Positions 21,906 through 31,810 of a DNA stretch of 64,000 nt are shown here, in pieces. The notes under the pieces are model-generated. The model had not been told where the DNA came from. It made no database searches and saw nothing but the letters and a program-made list of their open reading frames with translations. Location of the stretch: assembly GCA_018292915.2 (NCBI GenBank), contig JACVVK020000395.1, positions 596,692 through 660,691 of the forward strand, written 5' to 3'. The translations under genes and the position numbers were made by a program. The stretch comes from Batillaria attramentaria. Taxonomy: Eukaryota > Mollusca > Gastropoda > Batillariidae. Positions within the stretch are counted from its first letter, which is position 1; each line of letters starts with the position of its first letter.

Positions 21906-22079
21906 GTAAGTTCTCAAAAAGGTCTCGTGAAAGCAAAACACGTAGGGCATGAACCGCATGAATTTCAATTCCATTTGCTTTGCAGGAGTAGTGTTGGAGA
22001 CTGTGTTTACATGTCAACTAGATGGCAATCGTCAGATCAGCCTTGCACAGAACCAGTGCTTATGGATTGTTACTAAATC

Positions 22080-22264
22080 ATGGGTGACGTGGACTACCAA
22101 GCTTGTGGCAGAATGGGCAAGGCAGCTGACAGACGTAGTGCTGTGAAGCGGCAAAATATGCGGCACATGCTTATTGCTCCTGAGGCCTACAGCCGGTGGC
22201 GAGACATTGCCACAAAGTTGCGCTTGAAGACTGATACAGAGGTTGCGCATGTTCTAATGCAACG
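22080..22264 (+). CDS. ZF-F exon 1: N-terminal module
   Basis: ATG 22080 has a stop codon in frame two codons upstream, so translation starts here or at a later Met. The module reads EAYSRWRDI, LRLKTD, VAHVLMQR, with donor CG|GTAAGT in phase 2. Closest to the modules of ZF-A and ZF-I. It has V-L-M-Q instead of F-L-x-Q at the end. Confidence 0.8.
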
Positions 22265-22625
22265 GTAAGTATTGCTTTTTTTATCTTTTTTTTATAATAG
22301 TCTTCAGTTGACGACAAACACACTAAGACATGCATGACTGTTGTCGAGCAGCGCTGGAAGGTAATGAAGTCCAGTTTTGAAGAGCACTAGACTTTCTTAT
22401 AAATTTGTTATTATATTTAGTATTATGCACAAGTAGTATAAGACATCAACAGGTAGACACTATATCTCACAACTTTGTCTTGTCAGGTGCTTTATGCACA
22501 CATGGCAAGAGGGTGAGCATGTAACTGAAAATGTTGATGTATTGTGAGCTTAGGATTTTGCAGGCATTTTTACCTCATAGCATGCACACTGGATGTAATA
22601 TTGTATACTAAGTGATGGAGTGCTT

Positions 22626-22994
22626 CAGGGCTGAGCTTTAGCGGGCGCCCGAGGCGCCTAAAAATCACGTTGGGCTCCCTCGGATCACAGTTTCAATCGC
22701 TTGGCTGGCGCCTTGATATTTCCCGGCCCGATCGGTAGATTCTGCTTACTGACACACCTGCACTGGACTGGTAATACGCGGCAATACACACGTACACCGT
22801 CGCTGAACCCGCTGACCACCTCAGCGTCCAGAGCTCTCATTTCACGATCGCGCAGACTGGTCTAAAAATAGGGCAGATACAGCAAAATTTCTCATCAAAG
22901 AGTCGGGCTCCTTGAAAAATTGTCGGGCTCCCTCAACTTCCCTGGTTGGGAGCCCAACTGGGTCCTTAGTTGGGCTTGCTAAATCTCAGCCCTG
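22626..22994. mobile_element. MITE with CAGGGCTGAG terminal inverted repeats in ZF-F intron
   Basis: Left end CAGGGCTGAGCTTTAGC and inverted right end CAGGGCTGAGATTTAGC. The direct repeat GTGCTT touches both ends, a candidate 6-bp target duplication. No ORF. It ends 17 bases before the exon 2 start at 23012, so the right-hand duplication is part of the acceptor's pyrimidine-rich region. Confidence 0.7.
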
Positions 22995-23011
22995 GTGCTT
23001 TGTATTTTCAG

Positions 23012-23270
23012 CTTTGAGAATGGTGATTCATGGGCTCCACCCACCACCTACTGCATAGGCTGCAACAGTCCTCTTACCTTGTACTGTGCCAAATGCAGTA
23101 CTGGGTCTCAGTCCCAGCAATCCAGCCATGCTCTTGAGGCTACCCCTACCCCAGCGCACCCTCCCTGTCAGCAGCATACCCTCCCAGTGTCAGATTTCAG
23201 CCAAGTCTATCATGGAGATGCTGTTCCCATGGAAGTGCCTGCCATGGCAACCAACCCAGACCCTCAGCAG
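23012..23270 (+). CDS. ZF-F exon 2: knuckle and linker
   Basis: Acceptor TATTTTCAG, then F-E-N-G and the knuckle CIGCNSPLTLYCAKC. A Gln/Ser/Pro-rich linker follows. The donor CAG|GTTTGT is weak at positions +3 to +5 but gives a phase-0 end. Exons 1+2 total exactly 148 codons, in frame with exon 3. Same organisation as ZF-A exon 2. Confidence 0.75.
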
Positions 23271-23524
23271 GTTTGTGCAGTGTGTGTGTGTGTGTGTGTG
23301 GTTTGGGGGGGGGGGGCTGTTTTTTTATAGACATGTTGGTAAATATTTGGATTTTTTTTTTTTACCTGTATACGCCATTACATGGTACAAACACCTCACT
23401 GAAAAAAAAGTGTGCATTTGGTAGCAGTGAATTTAAAGAATACCTTACCCCTAATTTTTCCCCCTTTTTTCTTTGTTGAGATTTTTGGTTCCAAACTCCA
23501 CAGACCTGTTTGAGCTGTAGGATG

Positions 23525-23874
23525 AAGGCTGGGGAATTTTCAGTCATTTGGCAATTTTCAGCCAAATTTCCTACCCTTTCAGCCAAAATAAACTTAAGTT
23601 TCATCCAGAGAATAGGAAGAACGGAAAAGGTTGCATGTACACAATCATAATTATATCATGATACATGTGCTGCCATATGGGACAGTCTAACTTCCTTTTT
23701 GAAGACTTGCATGTCATACACGTACCAAGGCAGTATATATATATATATATTACTTAGGGGTGCCAGGAGAAGCAATGACTTCAGTAAATGCCTCTAAAAA
23801 TGCTAATATTTTTAAGTGCGGTGTTGCCCCTGGCCTACGATTCAGTCTTTTTTTCTCAGCAATTCCCCAGCCTG
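23525..23874. mobile_element. MITE with AGGCTGGGGAATT terminal inverted repeats in ZF-F intron
   Basis: Left end AAGGCTGGGGAATT and inverted right end CAGGCTGGGGAATT, flanked on both sides by AGGATG (6 bp). A relative in the opposite orientation lies at 45424-45679 and shares internal sequence (GGAATTTTCAGTC-TTTGGCAATT). Confidence 0.65.
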
Positions 23875-23984
23875 AGGATGCATGATGACACTTAAAACAC
23901 TACAGGATAAGTCCTGCTAAACTGCTTTGCAATGGTAGCTGCCTCTTGTATGATGTCATACTAAGTGTTCTCACATGATTGCAG

Positions 23985-26171
23985 ACGTTCAAACCAAGTA
24001 TACCCCAGGGGAAATCTGGCCTCAGAAGTGGAGCATCTGCCGCCGTGGAGACCAGAAAGAAGATTCCACAGTCTTCAGGAAGCGACCACCTGCCCCAGCC
24101 ATCAGTTTGTGTCCAGTCAGACTCACCAGTTGTAAGCCAGTCTTCGGGCCAATCTCCGTCTCTTGTTGGTCAGTCACCTGTTGGAAGTCAGCCGTCTGCC
24201 AGTGGTCAGTTTGCGCACACTTCACTAACGGTACAACCCACCCCTGGTGGTCAACCAGCCATCAGCAGCCACCTAGCACAGTTCACAGCTGGTAGTCAAG
24301 TTCCTGTTGGCAGTCAGTTTGGGCAGTCTGCCGGAAGTCATCTATCACAGTCCATTGGAGGTCTGCCATCGCTTAGTGGCCAGATTCCATTGCCTTCCAT
24401 GGGTATCCAGTCCTCTGTGAGTGGCCATACCCTGCAGCCCTCAGTAGAAAACCATTTTACACATTCTCTTGGAGGACAGCTCGCTCCGTCTTTCAGCAGT
24501 CATCTCGCACAAGGTGCTTTCAGTGGTCCTTTGATGCAGTCGTTGATCAGCAGTCAGTTACCACAGTCCTCTGCTGGACCAATGGGAGAAGCTTACATAA
24601 GTGGGGCTCTTGCACCTCCCCCTATCCCAGGCCCCATGGCTCAGTCCTTGATGAGTTCGCAGTCTGCACAGTCCTGCATAAGTGTGCAGTCTGCTACTAG
24701 CAGTCAGTCGTCCGTCGGTGGGCAGTCACCGGTTAGCAGTCAGGTATCAGAGCCGTTGAGCAGTCAACATGAAATTATCACCAGCACTAGTAACATCTTG
24801 CTAGAGCTGACTGAATACAGCGCCCCAGTCACACAACCCAGCCCACCAAAGAAACGATCCCGAAAGAAACTCCCTTCGGGTGACAGACCAAAGCCGCATG
24901 TTTGCAAAGACTGCGGAGCTGCTTTCACAGAGTCTCAGAATCTGAAAAGACACATCCGCACTCACACTGGTGAAAAACCCTACACATGCAAAGTGTGTTT
25001 TGACTCCTTCCGCCAGAAGACGCATCTAAAACGACACATGCAGACTCACAAAGAGGGGAAGGCTCTGCCTTGCAGGGCGTGTGGTCAAACATTTAACTCA
25101 AAGAAACTTTTAAAGGAGCACCGTAAATCCCACACGGAGGACAGACCATACTCTTGTGAAGAGTGTAAAGCAGCTTTCAAGGCATACCGTCATTTACAGG
25201 AACACATGAGGGTGCATTCAGAGGTGAGACCATACGCCTGTACCGAGTGCACAGCATCTTTCAAAAGTCGCCAGAATTTGAAGAACCATCAGCGGAAACA
25301 TGGCAATGACTTGCCTTACGCGTGTACTCATTGTGATGCTGCCTTTTATCTGCCCAGCTTTTTGAAGAGACACATGAAGACACATTCTGATGAAAAGCGA
25401 CATAAGTGTACTGTGTGCAGTATTTCTTACGCCAGAGCTGAAAACTATGATCGACACATGGAGATCCATACACCAAGAGAACCCTTTGTCTGCCACGTGT
25501 GCGATACAACATTTTCCACTCTATATGAAGCAAGGAAACACATGTCATCCTTGCATCCTGGGGAAAAGATCAAAGCTTTTACTTGTGATGAGTGTGGGAA
25601 AGCTTTCAACAGCTCCAGGTATCTGGAGAAACATAAACTGCTGCACACTGGTGAGAAACCATACGTTTGCAAAGAATGTGATGCTGCGTTTGCTTTCTCC
25701 TCTTCACTCCGAGCTCACATGCAAAATCATTCAGGTGTCAGGGCTTATGTTTGTACAGAATGTGGGGCAGCTTTTAAGAACGCGAGCAACTTGAACAACC
25801 ACATGAAAATCCACACTGGTGTTCGAAGGTATGTCTGCAAAGACTGTGGAGCGGCATTCCTCTTCCTTAACCATCTGAAAAAACACCTTAAACTACACAT
25901 GGGGGACAAACTTGTAACTTGCAATGAGTGCGGTGCTTCCTTTAACTCCAAAAAATATTTAGCTAAACATCTCCGGACACACAAGGAGGAGGAGCGACCA
26001 TTTGTGTGTGAGGTTTGTGGAAAGAGCCAGCGAACTGCGGCCATTTTGCGTAGACACATGCGAATCCACACAGGAGAGAAACAGTATGTCTGTGAGGAGT
26101 GTGGAGCAGCCTTTACCTGGATGAGTGGGTTGACCTATCACATGCGATACCATTCTCAGGATAAAGACTAG
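23985..26171 (+). CDS. ZF-F exon 3: Ser/Gln-rich region plus 15 C2H2 fingers
   Basis: Acceptor GATTGCAG in phase 0. The first ~290 residues are low complexity: Ser, Gln, Gly and Pro with recurring S-Q and G-Q pairs, resembling Gln-rich activation or condensate-type regions. A basic patch (KKRSRKK) precedes 15 C2H2 fingers. All carry paired Cys and His; finger 14 has Ser-Gln where the conserved Phe normally sits. Finger 8 has one extra residue between the His. Total product about 876 residues in three exons. Candidate nuclear transcription regulator. Confidence 0.9.
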   Translation, partial: TFKPSIPQGKSGLRSGASAAVETRKKIPQSSGSDHLPQPSVCVQSDSPVVSQSSGQSPSLVGQSPVGSQPSASGQFAHTSLTVQPTPGGQPAISSHLAQFTAGSQVPVGSQFGQSAGSHLSQSIGGLPSLSGQIPLPSMGIQSSVSGHTLQPSVENHFTHSLGGQLAPSFSSHLAQGAFSGPLMQSLISSQLPQSSAGPMGEAYISGALAPPPIPGPMAQSLMSSQSAQSCISVQSATSSQSSVGGQSPVSSQVSEPLSSQHEIITSTSNILLELTEYSAPVTQPSPPKKRSRKKLPSGDRPKPHVCKDCGAAFTESQNLKRHIRTHTGEKPYTCKVCFDSFRQKTHLKRHMQTHKEGKALPCRACGQTFNSKKLLKEHRKSHTEDRPYSCEECKAAFKAYRHLQEHMRVHSEVRPYACTECTASFKSRQNLKNHQRKHGNDLPYACTHCDAAFYLPSFLKRHMKTHSDEKRHKCTVCSISYARAENYDRHMEIHTPREPFVCHVCDTTFSTLYEARKHMSSLHPGEKIKAFTCDECGKAFNSSRYLEKHKLLHTGEKPYVCKECDAAFAFSSSLRAHMQNHSGVRAYVCTECGAAFKNASNLNNHMKIHTGVRRYVCKDCGAAFLFLNHLKKHLKLHMGDKLVTCNECGASFNSKKYLAKHLRTHKEEERPFVCEVCGKSQRTAAILRRHMRIHTGEKQYVCEECGAAFTWMSGLTYHMRYHSQDKD

Positions 26172-26311
26172 ACTCTCTTAGTTGGTAAATTAAGTTCCTC
26201 TTGGAATGGCCATTATCCTAGTACACTTTGAATTAGGTACACCGCATAACAGGGATGTTTCCAGCAACAAATGTGTACACTGACAGACTGTGCTGCATCT
26301 CACTTTTCTTG
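26172..26311. other. ZF-F 3' flank
   Basis: Short non-coding stretch between the ZF-F stop and the hAT-type element. No AATAAA was noticed before the element. Confidence 0.4.
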
Positions 26312-26897
26312 TAGAGGGTGGAACCGGTACGATTTCTCAAACCGGTTTTTAACCGGTTTTTCCAATAGAAAACCGAGGTTTAAAACCGGTTAACCGGCTA
26401 TGTATACGTCATCTATTGTTTCTAACGTTTCCCCAAGAGAGGGAAGGGGGGGGGGGGTCTCCTGGTACTCCGGCTTCCTGTATCCCTGCGTTGGAAATGT
26501 TCAGCCAACAAGGGTGGGTGGGTGGGTGGGTGTTTGGGAGTTTAACGTCCTTTTCCACCACATACGGATGATATCAAAGACGAGGCAACGATGAAAATGC
26601 CAGCACAAATATTTGGCCCTAGCCGGGATTTGAACTCACGACCCGAAAGTTGGAAGTCCAACGCTCTACCATTCGGCCACCCCGGTTTCCCTGTTCAGCC
26701 AACAACAACAACAACAACATGATGATGATGATGATGATAACGAGGAGGAGGGTGTCTTGTAACGGGCTGAAAAACGACGAGTGATGTCCCTTAGAAAAAC
26801 CGCGGTTTTCCGGTTTTTTAAGGCCAAACCGGTTTACCGAACCGTGAGAAAGTCGGACCGATTTTAACCGGAAAACCGGTAAAACCGAACACCCCTA
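26312..26897. mobile_element. hAT-type non-autonomous element with 8-bp target duplication
   Basis: Flanked on both sides by TTTTCTTG (26304-26311 and 26898-26905). Ends TAGAGGGTGGAACCGGT and, inverted, TAGGGGTGTTCGGTTTT. The sub-terminal regions are packed with AACCGG/CCGGTT words in both orientations. No transposase ORF. An 8-bp duplication is typical of hAT elements. Confidence 0.8.
26512..26691 (-). mobile_element. tRNA-derived SINE nested in the hAT-type element
   Basis: Flanked by 14-bp direct repeats TGTTCAGCCAACAA (26498-26511 and 26692-26705). Read on the minus strand it begins with a tRNA-like head: box A TGGCCGAATGGTAGAGCG and box B like GAGTTCAAATCCC. It ends in a (CACC)n tail. 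180 bp. Confidence 0.82.
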
Positions 26898-26905
26898 TTT
26901 TCTTG

Positions 26906-28262
26906 ATGGTAAAAGAAACATAAACTTACATTAAATTTTTTTTTTTTAAATGATGAACCTGCAGCAGATATATCACTCAGTCAAACTTTGCACACGTCAT
27001 CTCAGTGAACGTTTGTGACCACCCAGCCTGTACTCATTTACATTTAAGAAAAACTTCTTTTCACACATGTATGCGCTCCATAGAAATGATCAAATGTAGT
27101 GTAGAAGTGTCAGACTGAACTCTTCATTATTACAAGGGAAGTCCCTGTTCTTATCCTGTTAAATGCCCTTTTGTTTTTGTAGGATGTATCACTTCCAGCA
27201 TGATGTTTGGAGTGCATCTCATTAGATCAGTGCAGACTGGCATACATGCATATGATCTCTTTACTGGTTGTTCTTGTTAGAATTTAGTAATGGCACTAAC
27301 AGCAATACATACTGTACTATTCCGTAGTTTTAACTGTCTGTCGTGTACTGAGAATGCACTTTCGTATTTTATTTTACAGCGTGCATACTGCTGAACTTTG
27401 GAGGGCACAGTGCAATATTGTTATAAATTTGTTTTTTTGTTTTGTTTTTTTGTTTCGCTTAATCCTTCAGCCACTGGTTTAGACGACATTCTCCACACTG
27501 TTTCGTAAACATGATCTGTACATTTTCATTTTTATGTGCATGTATATATATTCAAATGTAATTTCTGGTTGTTGTTTTTTTTGTCTTATGAGCAGTCATT
27601 AACTTTTCACACTTACATAAACGTACTTAATAATGTAGTGAGTTGATTTGACACTTCCCATCTTGGATTCATGCATATCAAATTTCCAGTTTAAAGATAC
27701 ATACATGTATGTATTGTAAATGTCCATACATGATTAAATGCACTACATTTTACGCAATCCCTATACTGCTATAGTCACTGACTTAGCTGCCCTTTCAGCT
27801 GAGAGAGAGATATTGTAAACTGCGCCACATGCAGTAACCAAGATTACGGTACAGATGGGCAGATTTTTCTGCTCTACTGGTATGTATTGCATCTTGTTAG
27901 TGATACATTGGAAATTGTGTGTGAGTGTGTGTGTGTGTGTGTTTTCTTGGGTCAGGGTGGATGATTTTGTTGTCTATCACAAGTCTGTGCACATATCTGG
28001 GACTTTGTATGTTGGAAAAGAGACACCATTATGGAGCCTGAATGTTTGGTTGTGCCAAAAGGGATCGCTATGCGCTAAGAGTAAGGGGCAAAGTACACAA
28101 AATAATTAATGTTTTGCAGAGGTGACATGTTTACTGCAGTAGACAGTTTGTAAACCTTTTGCTCAACATGAGCAAGTTTTTTGCCCAGAGCATAGCGTGG
28201 AAGCAGAGTTTGTTGCTGCTGTTAGAAAAAGTGTTTGGGTTTACAATTATATACCATGTATA
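26906..28262. other. Intergenic A+T-rich DNA
   Basis: T-rich runs, a (GT)n run at 27921-27941, no supported exon or repeat boundary. Confidence 0.4.
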
Positions 28263-28266
28263 TTAA

Positions 28267-28749
28267 CCTTCCGGCTACGTCGCTAAAAAAATTCTTAGTC
28301 CTACATCGTGTGAAACAAGTTACCCATGGTTTTTACATAGGTAATTTTCGACTTATTCCTAGTCCTACGTCGTGGGAAACAAATTACCCATGGTTTTTAC
28401 ATAGGTAATTTTCGACTTATTCCTAGTCCTACGTCATGGGAAACAAATTACCCATGGTTTTTATATAGGCAGATTGTAGCTTATTCCTAGTCCTACATCG
28501 TGGGAAACAAATTACCCATGGTTTTTATATAGGCAATTCACAACTTATTCTTATTTATTGTTTAATTACTCTGCTAATTACAAGTTAAACAACACAATTT
28601 CAAACCATAGTCACATAGTCACAAACACATAGTCAAACCATATATTGACAAAGTCATAAAATTTCAAAGGTGTGACATAAATATTGACCGAGATACGTTC
28701 ATCTAAAGCAATGTGTGTGCAACTTTTTACCCACGACGTAGCCGGAAGG
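28267..28749. mobile_element. piggyBac-type non-autonomous element flanked by TTAA
   Basis: Terminal inverted repeats CCTTCCGGCTACGTCG and its complement at the other end, each directly flanked by TTAA, the piggyBac target. 483 bp. The interior is mostly a 64-bp tandem repeat and A+T-rich DNA; no transposase. Confidence 0.72.
28297..28552 (+). repeat. 64-bp tandem repeat, four copies, inside the TTAA-flanked element
   Basis: Copies begin AGTCCTACRTCG at 28297, 28361, 28425 and 28489. They diverge slightly, the last two sharing a TATATAGGC variant. Confidence 0.9.
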
Positions 28750-28753
28750 TTAA

Positions 28754-29563
28754 GGCAGGCAGATAAGATCTGCTGATAATATCTGTGTGTGATAGACTTG
28801 CCTGATAACAATTCTTCCTTCCTCGCCCATTTTTTTCTCAGTCTCTCTCTCTCTCTCTCTCACACACACATGTACACATACTCTGACAAAAACCTGAAGA
28901 AAAAAATCTTTTTGTACATTGTCTTTTATTGGTTTCTTGCTCACCAAAACTGTATGAACAAAACACGAAATCAAATATTGTCAACTTTTTGCCCCCTACA
29001 GTCAGACTTACTTGCATACTAATTTACATGTGTGTAGTGTTCACCTGCAGCTGTGCTGATAGGAACTAGCGCTGTATGGATTCTAATGATGCATATAAAT
29101 GTCAAGTTTTATGCAGAATGCATGTGATATATATCTGTACCCCAGTTTTATTTTGAAGTGTCATTTACATTTATTTCAAATTTTTGGGAACTCTATGAGT
29201 TGAAAAGCTGATCATAATTATAGGCATGCAAGAAGAAAAGATCTTGTTTGTTTATTTGTTTTTTAAAGATGTTATGTCTTGTTTGTGTTTGTACAGTTTA
29301 TGCATACTAAGTACAGATTTTGTACTTCTTACATTCCTTTCATTAGCATTGTACTTTGAAGGTAGATGAAAGTAAATGTGAAAGGCGTGAAAATAGTTTA
29401 TTTTGTTGTGATTGGAGTGAGAAAATCAGTGTAACACACATACATACACAGTGAAAGAGTTGTCCCGAAGAAGCAGAACTATCGCTGTTCACACACACAC
29501 AGACATGACTTACACCTGATGAAAAATTTCTTCTGCCGAAACAAAGCCATGCGCACACTTTTG
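28754..29563. other. Intergenic region upstream of ZF-G
   Basis: (CT)n/(CA)n run at about 28842-28870. A GTGAAAGAGTTGTCCCGAAG segment at 29451 recurs upstream of ZF-H (near 34300 and 34797), marking shared flanking sequence from gene duplication. No coding exon. Confidence 0.45.
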
Positions 29564-29574
29564 TACGAAACTAA
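29564..29574 (+). promoter_or_regulatory. Shared TACGAAACTAA motif upstream of ZF-G
   Basis: Exact TACGAAACTAA, about 765 bases before the ZF-G leader ATG. In ZF-H the equivalent distance is 241, so extra sequence lies between motif and leader here. Confidence 0.5.
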
Positions 29575-30328
29575 CCAGGAGTAAAAAGGCCGACCCGACT
29601 GGCAGTGCGCGCACCTCTCCTTCACCGTAGAGATTAACTGTGATTCTCCGCTTTGACCAACTCCACGCGATTCATTCGATCTGCAGCTTTCAGAGATGGT
29701 AAAGAGAGAGCTTTCCTAGCTTATGATTGATTTGATAGAAAAAATATTGTTTTATTTTGCTGTCTTAATCGGGCAGTCAACAATTGGTCATTTGGAACTG
29801 GAAGAGAGACACGTGGTAATATCGCTTAGTCGGTATAGTTCGCCCGTTAGTAGTTGCCAATGACGAATGTACACCAGTCATTCGCAGGATGGGTAAATGT
29901 ACTTTAGTCGTCCGCAACTGGGACTATTGGGGGCGATTCTATCCTCGCGAAGCAGTTGGAGATCTGTAATTGTACGCCCGATTTGGGTCTCGCGAAGTGA
30001 AGTCACGTGGCCTCTGATCGTTTCTTTATGCGAAGACGGAATGTCGCCATAAGATGGTTGACTGGATTTATCAGCGTTTAGTTTTATATATCCGTTGTAA
30101 TTGTGACCGTGTCATTTTCGATCGCTGTACTGCTGGTACCACCCCCCCCCCCCCCCGCCCGTGAATGACTGGTATACATTTACACCCCCTCATGGGCGAA
30201 CCATACCAACTGAGCGGTAATATCAGGAAGACCCTGGTGATTTGCCATACACACAAATGAAAAAGTAATTAGCACAGTTTGAGTCTGCTCTAAACTCTGC
30301 CCATCTGGTTTCAGTGACTGGAGGGTAA

Positions 30329-30487
30329 ATGGAAGTTGTCGCGGGTACAGGTCACAGTGATCGAGCCGCAGATGGCTATATAGGCAACCCATCAAGTTAA
30401 CAGCCTGATGCAGGTGTTGGCACCGGATCCTGCATAATACTTCAAGCTGCTTCTCCTGTGAAGTTTGAGTCCATGCCTACTATGAAC
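30329..30487 (+). pseudogene. ZF-G leader exon with in-frame stop
   Basis: Homologous to the ZF-H leader at 35153-35329 and in the same frame to its donor (AAC|GTGAGT). Codon 24 is TAA (30398-30400), where the paralogue has TTA. After the stop the frame stays open for 29 codons and still codes P-V-K-F-E-S-M-P-T-M-N, the SUMO-consensus-like end. A Met at 30473 just before the donor could restart translation, giving a shorter protein without the V-K-F-E motif. Leader, module and finger exons together keep a whole-codon frame (604 codons), so the only visible defect is this stop. Confidence 0.65.
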
Positions 30488-30860
30488 GTGAGTGACTGTC
30501 AGTTGATTGTATGACACAAGAAATAGCGGAACCGGGGGGGGGGGGGGGGGGGGATTGGTGTCAGTCACAAACGCCAGTGGTTGAAATTGGCTCCTTGTTA
30601 ACAGTTGGCAGCACCTGTTATGTAAAGTTAGTCTGAGGTACAGATCTACAGTCACATAACCGGACACACTGTACTTATTTTGAATAGACTCCTTTTATAA
30701 ATTCAGTTTTGACCATCAGTGATCTCTTTTACGCACACCTACCCACAAACTGAGGTCAAGGTTGGTCATAATACCCTACTGCATGTTTTGTGTGCTGTTA
30801 AGTGTTTTAAGTTTTTTGGTTAGCTGTTTATTGTTTCCTTTTCTTCTTGCACATGATCAG

Positions 30861-31015
30861 GTTAACAGAGGACACAACGACAATTCAGCGGACATGGATG
30901 AAGATTCCCGATGCTGTCTGATGGTCAGCTCCAGTGTGTTCCGTCAGTGGAAGAATACTGCAAAACAGCTGCAACTAAAAACTGACTCACAAGTTGCATC
31001 GTTCCTCTTGCAGCA
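30861..31015 (+). CDS. ZF-G module exon
   Basis: Acceptor GATCAG, phase 0, then an acidic start (NSADMDEDS), CCLMVSSSVFRQWKN, LQLKTDSQVASFLLQQ. The donor CA|GTTAGT is non-consensus at +3 but identical in ZF-H, with the same phase 2. Confidence 0.78.
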
Positions 31016-31246
31016 GTTAGTGTATTTTTGTTGTGTAAAAAAGACTCACACAGTTCATACTTGTAATAATATATGATAATCCAAGTGATAATCTGTGTGG
31101 TTATGATGAACTTATCTTACATTCATATTAGGCATATATATATATGTTACTGAGTTCATGGGAATTAGTGTCTTGAATCCAGATGGGGACAAAGAACTTT
31201 CTTTGAAATTACCTTTATGATGGACAAAGATATTAAACCTCAGAAA

Positions 31247-31247
<1 letters not shown>

Positions 31248-31287
<40 letters not shown>
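31248..31287. repeat. (CA)n microsatellite in ZF-G intron
   Basis: About 20 CA units. The rest of this intron (31016-31810) has no coding sequence that I can support. Confidence 0.85.
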
Positions 31288-31290
<3 letters not shown>

Positions 31291-31653
31291 CTTAGATGAT
31301 TAGTTCGAGTGGTTTACAGCGAAAGACTAGCCCCAAGATGGTTCGATTGTTTGGTAGCTACCGAGCCGGTTCCTGTATGTGTAGGAACAAAGGCGTCGTT
31401 AAAGCCGAAAACATGTGCTCAGTCAGGTTAATTTGAAAGTAGGGGAAGTAAGCAAAGCTGAGAGTGCTGCCTAGATCTAGGAGACATGTGCTTTGTATGC
31501 CATTGGACAAGTCCACCTTGCCCTATATTGGCTACAAACCACAGGGAGGAAAATGGTCAGTACAACCTAGGCCATATGAATTTGTGATTTTAGCCGCTCA
31601 TGACCATGGTTCAAGTGATAAGTTTCCCTATGAATGGTGAGATTTTATCTATA

Positions 31654-31705
31654 TCAATCAATCAATCAATCAATCAATCAATTGCACTTTATTCATCCCG
31701 CTTGA
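31654..31705 (-). mobile_element. LINE 3' tail fragment
   Basis: Read on the minus strand: GAATAAAGTGCAATTGATTG followed by ATTG repeats. This kind of end is seen in CR1/L2-like retrotransposons. No ORF accompanies it, so it is a short 3' relic at best. Confidence 0.35.
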
Positions 31706-31810
31706 TAGAGTCAGTGCCTTGTTTTAGTTAAACCTAAATAGCTAACATGATTAGCAGCATGACTCTCAGTGTGAATAATAACAGATCTCTTTCCTTTCTT
31801 TCTGTTGCAG

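Noticed and set aside
26620..26691. A possible tRNA gene on the minus strand
   Set aside because: The tRNA-like part is the head of a SINE with target duplications and a repeat tail. Stem pairing looks imperfect, so a functional tRNA gene is not claimed.
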